DNA from: Pseudomonas mosselii
GTDB lineage: Bacteria > Pseudomonadota > Gammaproteobacteria > Pseudomonadales > Pseudomonadaceae
NCBI RefSeq assembly: GCF_005796105.1
Contig: NZ_VAUO01000010.1
Location: 76,340-125,957 of the forward strand
Reading direction: 5' to 3'
DNA length: 49,618 nt
Under the pieces are notes generated by a model. The model was not told where the DNA came from. It searched no databases and saw nothing but the letters and a program-made list of their open reading frames with translations. Positions within the stretch are counted from its first letter, which is position 1, and the number at the start of each line of letters is the position of its first letter. Shown here piece after piece: positions 48,645-49,618 of the stretch. A program made the position numbers and the translations under genes.

Positions 48645-48664
48645 TTTTATACATCATTTGATGT
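48645..48664 (-). promoter_or_regulatory. candidate promoter/operator of the Xre-ImmA operon
   Basis: ACATCA-TT-TGATGT (48651-48664) is an inverted repeat immediately beside TATAAA on the minus strand (about 48645-48650), about 30 bases ahead of the first gene. This would place an operator between the -35 and -10 boxes, a typical Xre autoregulation arrangement. The rest of the 48616-48798 gap shows nothing else clear. Confidence 0.45.
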
Positions 48665-48798
48665 TGAAAAAAAAGAACCGCGTAAGAGGTTTGCAGCTGA
48701 CAATCGTCCTTGCGTAAGAGCATGGTGCTGGCGCGCGCAATCGGCCCCCGCCAAGCCTGCGGGCTAAACGTGTCGGAATTTTTGCACCCCATGCTCAC

Positions 48799-49332
48799 AT
48801 GTCACGTCGAGCGCAAGCGTGGGTCTGGAGAGGCGATTACGGTGACCCGCACCGAGCCCGCCTGCCACTGATTGAACAGCTCAGGGTGCTGCTGGTCCGC
48901 TATCGGGCGATCCAACAGGCCAACGGCTAAGACGGTGACTATCTGTGCCCGAGCCGTCGCGGCCAGTCACTCAGCGGGCTTCAGGCCAGCATGGTGTTCA
49001 CCTGCCCGGGGCCGGGCGAGTGGACCAGCCAAGACCTGCGCAAGGTGTCCCGCACCACTTGAACCGACCTCGGTATCGACGCCCACATCGGCGATATGCT
49101 GCTCAACCACTCATTGGGCAAGATCGCCAGCACCTACATCCACACCCAGGCCATGCAGCAGCGCCGGGCAGCCCTGGAGAAGTGGCACGCCTGGTTGGAT
49201 GGCATCGGCTTCGGCGCGATTCACGGCCTTACCAAGGCCTTATCCGAAATTTCACACAATCGCGCACAGCCCGCTGATGGCGTTGCTTCGAGCGACCTTA
49301 ACGAATTTGTTATTAGCAAGGATTCGAAATGA
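48799..49332 (+). pseudogene. second decayed tyrosine integrase (C-terminal half)
   Basis: The plus-strand frame from 48799 reads RARLPLIEQLRVLL, then stop (TAA), DGDYLCPSRRGQSLSGLQ, DLRKVSRTT-stop(TGA)-TDLGIDAHIG, LLNHSLGKIASTYIHTQAMQ, ending at 49332. The DLRK/RT box, the LNHSLG box and the Tyr in STYIHT are those of P4-like island integrases; the TGA replaces a conserved Trp. The N-terminal half is missing. After the normal family end (WHAWLD) about 40 further residues follow. Confidence 0.75.
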
Positions 49333-49460
49333 CCGATTTGAATGCGCTATCGCCGGCAGCACGGTCGGCTGCAATGTGGGGCGGTGTTGCGGGGTGGGAT
49401 CGGAGCGGCTGCCAGCCCGACCAAATCCGCTACATGGACGTACGCAAAGAAGCGTCCTAG
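49329..49460 (+). CDS. small ORF (43 codons) coupled to the integrase remnant
   Basis: MTDLNALSPAARSAAMWGG at the start, ending DVRKEAS. Its ATG overlaps the integrase-frame stop by four bases (ATGA). No family recognised. The coupling suggests a small protein once made with the integrase. Confidence 0.4.
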   Translation: MTDLNALSPAARSAAMWGGVAGWDRSGCQPDQIRYMDVRKEAS

Positions 49461-49618
49461 CCACCAGCCGAAATGCGCCGTGGCTGCGAGACCAACAAAA
49501 CCCAACTTGGAATGGCTAACGGTGCTTGCCTGATCTCGGGCTGCGAAATGACGATTCGGCGCCGTGTGAGGACAGGGTATGAACTGGTCAAGCAATTTTG
49601 GACACCGGTTAAGGTTCA
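49461..49618. other. right-edge region, possible mobile-element end
   Basis: No gene supported. The last 40 bases contain TGAACTGGTC (about 49579-49588) and, at the very edge, ACCGGTTAAGGTTCA; read on the minus strand the edge begins TGAACC, the sort of terminus seen in some IS3-group elements. The element, if any, lies mostly outside the window. Confidence 0.2.

Overview
The window is a piece of a Pseudomonas chromosome, most likely from the P. putida group. This is inferred from GC-rich core genes of Pseudomonas type, P. putida-style REP elements (17378-17454), side-by-side monomeric and dimeric NADP isocitrate dehydrogenases, and the familiar gene order clpS-clpA / infA-bpt-aat / ftsK-lolA-rarA-crcB-serS-cysG / tusDCBE. 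No rRNA, CRISPR array or complete insertion sequence was seen. There is one tRNA gene, tRNA-Ser(UGA).

Positions 1-9700 are a metabolic and transport stretch: an ammonium transporter, a GcvA-type LysR regulator with a short-chain dehydrogenase-like protein lacking the usual Tyr/Lys, NhaB, a dienoyl-CoA isomerase-like crotonase, NudC, a TSUP permease, and a small operon made of a 42-codon ORF, an Xre-cupin regulator and a gamma-glutamylpolyamine synthetase-like enzyme, with a nested inverted repeat upstream. Positions 9700-20300 hold topB, a GNAT protein, a RoxA-type oxygenase, purB, hflD, mnmA, a Nudix hydrolase and idh. Positions 20300-26700 hold icd, cspD, clpS, clpA, infA, bpt and aat. Here the N-degron pathway is physically grouped: aat and bpt add the destabilising residues, ClpS recognises them and ClpA unfolds the substrate. 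Positions 27000-40430 hold ftsK, lolA, rarA, crcB, serS, cysG, a glutathionyl-hydroquinone reductase, a ybiB homologue tightly coupled to the tus sulfur relay, a purine permease and a YccA/BI-1 protein.

At tRNA-Ser(UGA) (40578-40665) the core ends and a more AT-rich accessory region begins. It carries a short unknown ORF, then a tightly coupled four-gene operon (41241-46089) that I could not assign to a named system: a protein with four membrane segments flanked by coiled coils, an exported von Willebrand A-like protein with a degenerate metal site, a MotA/TolQ-like channel protein with a long coiled-coil tail, and a MotB/TolR-like one-pass protein with an acidic residue in its membrane segment and an unrecognised C-terminal domain. 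The last two recall ZorA/ZorB of the Zorya anti-phage system, but no ZorC, ZorD, ZorE or other nuclease/helicase effector is present. This is the best candidate for an undescribed system, and its location fits phage defence, though that role is inference.

The rest of the island contains a decayed tyrosine integrase on the minus strand, an Xre-ImmA/IrrE regulator-protease with a coupled unknown partner, a second decayed integrase on the plus strand, and a small ORF coupled to its end. A direct repeat of the tRNA 3' end (attR) was not found, so the island probably extends past the right edge.
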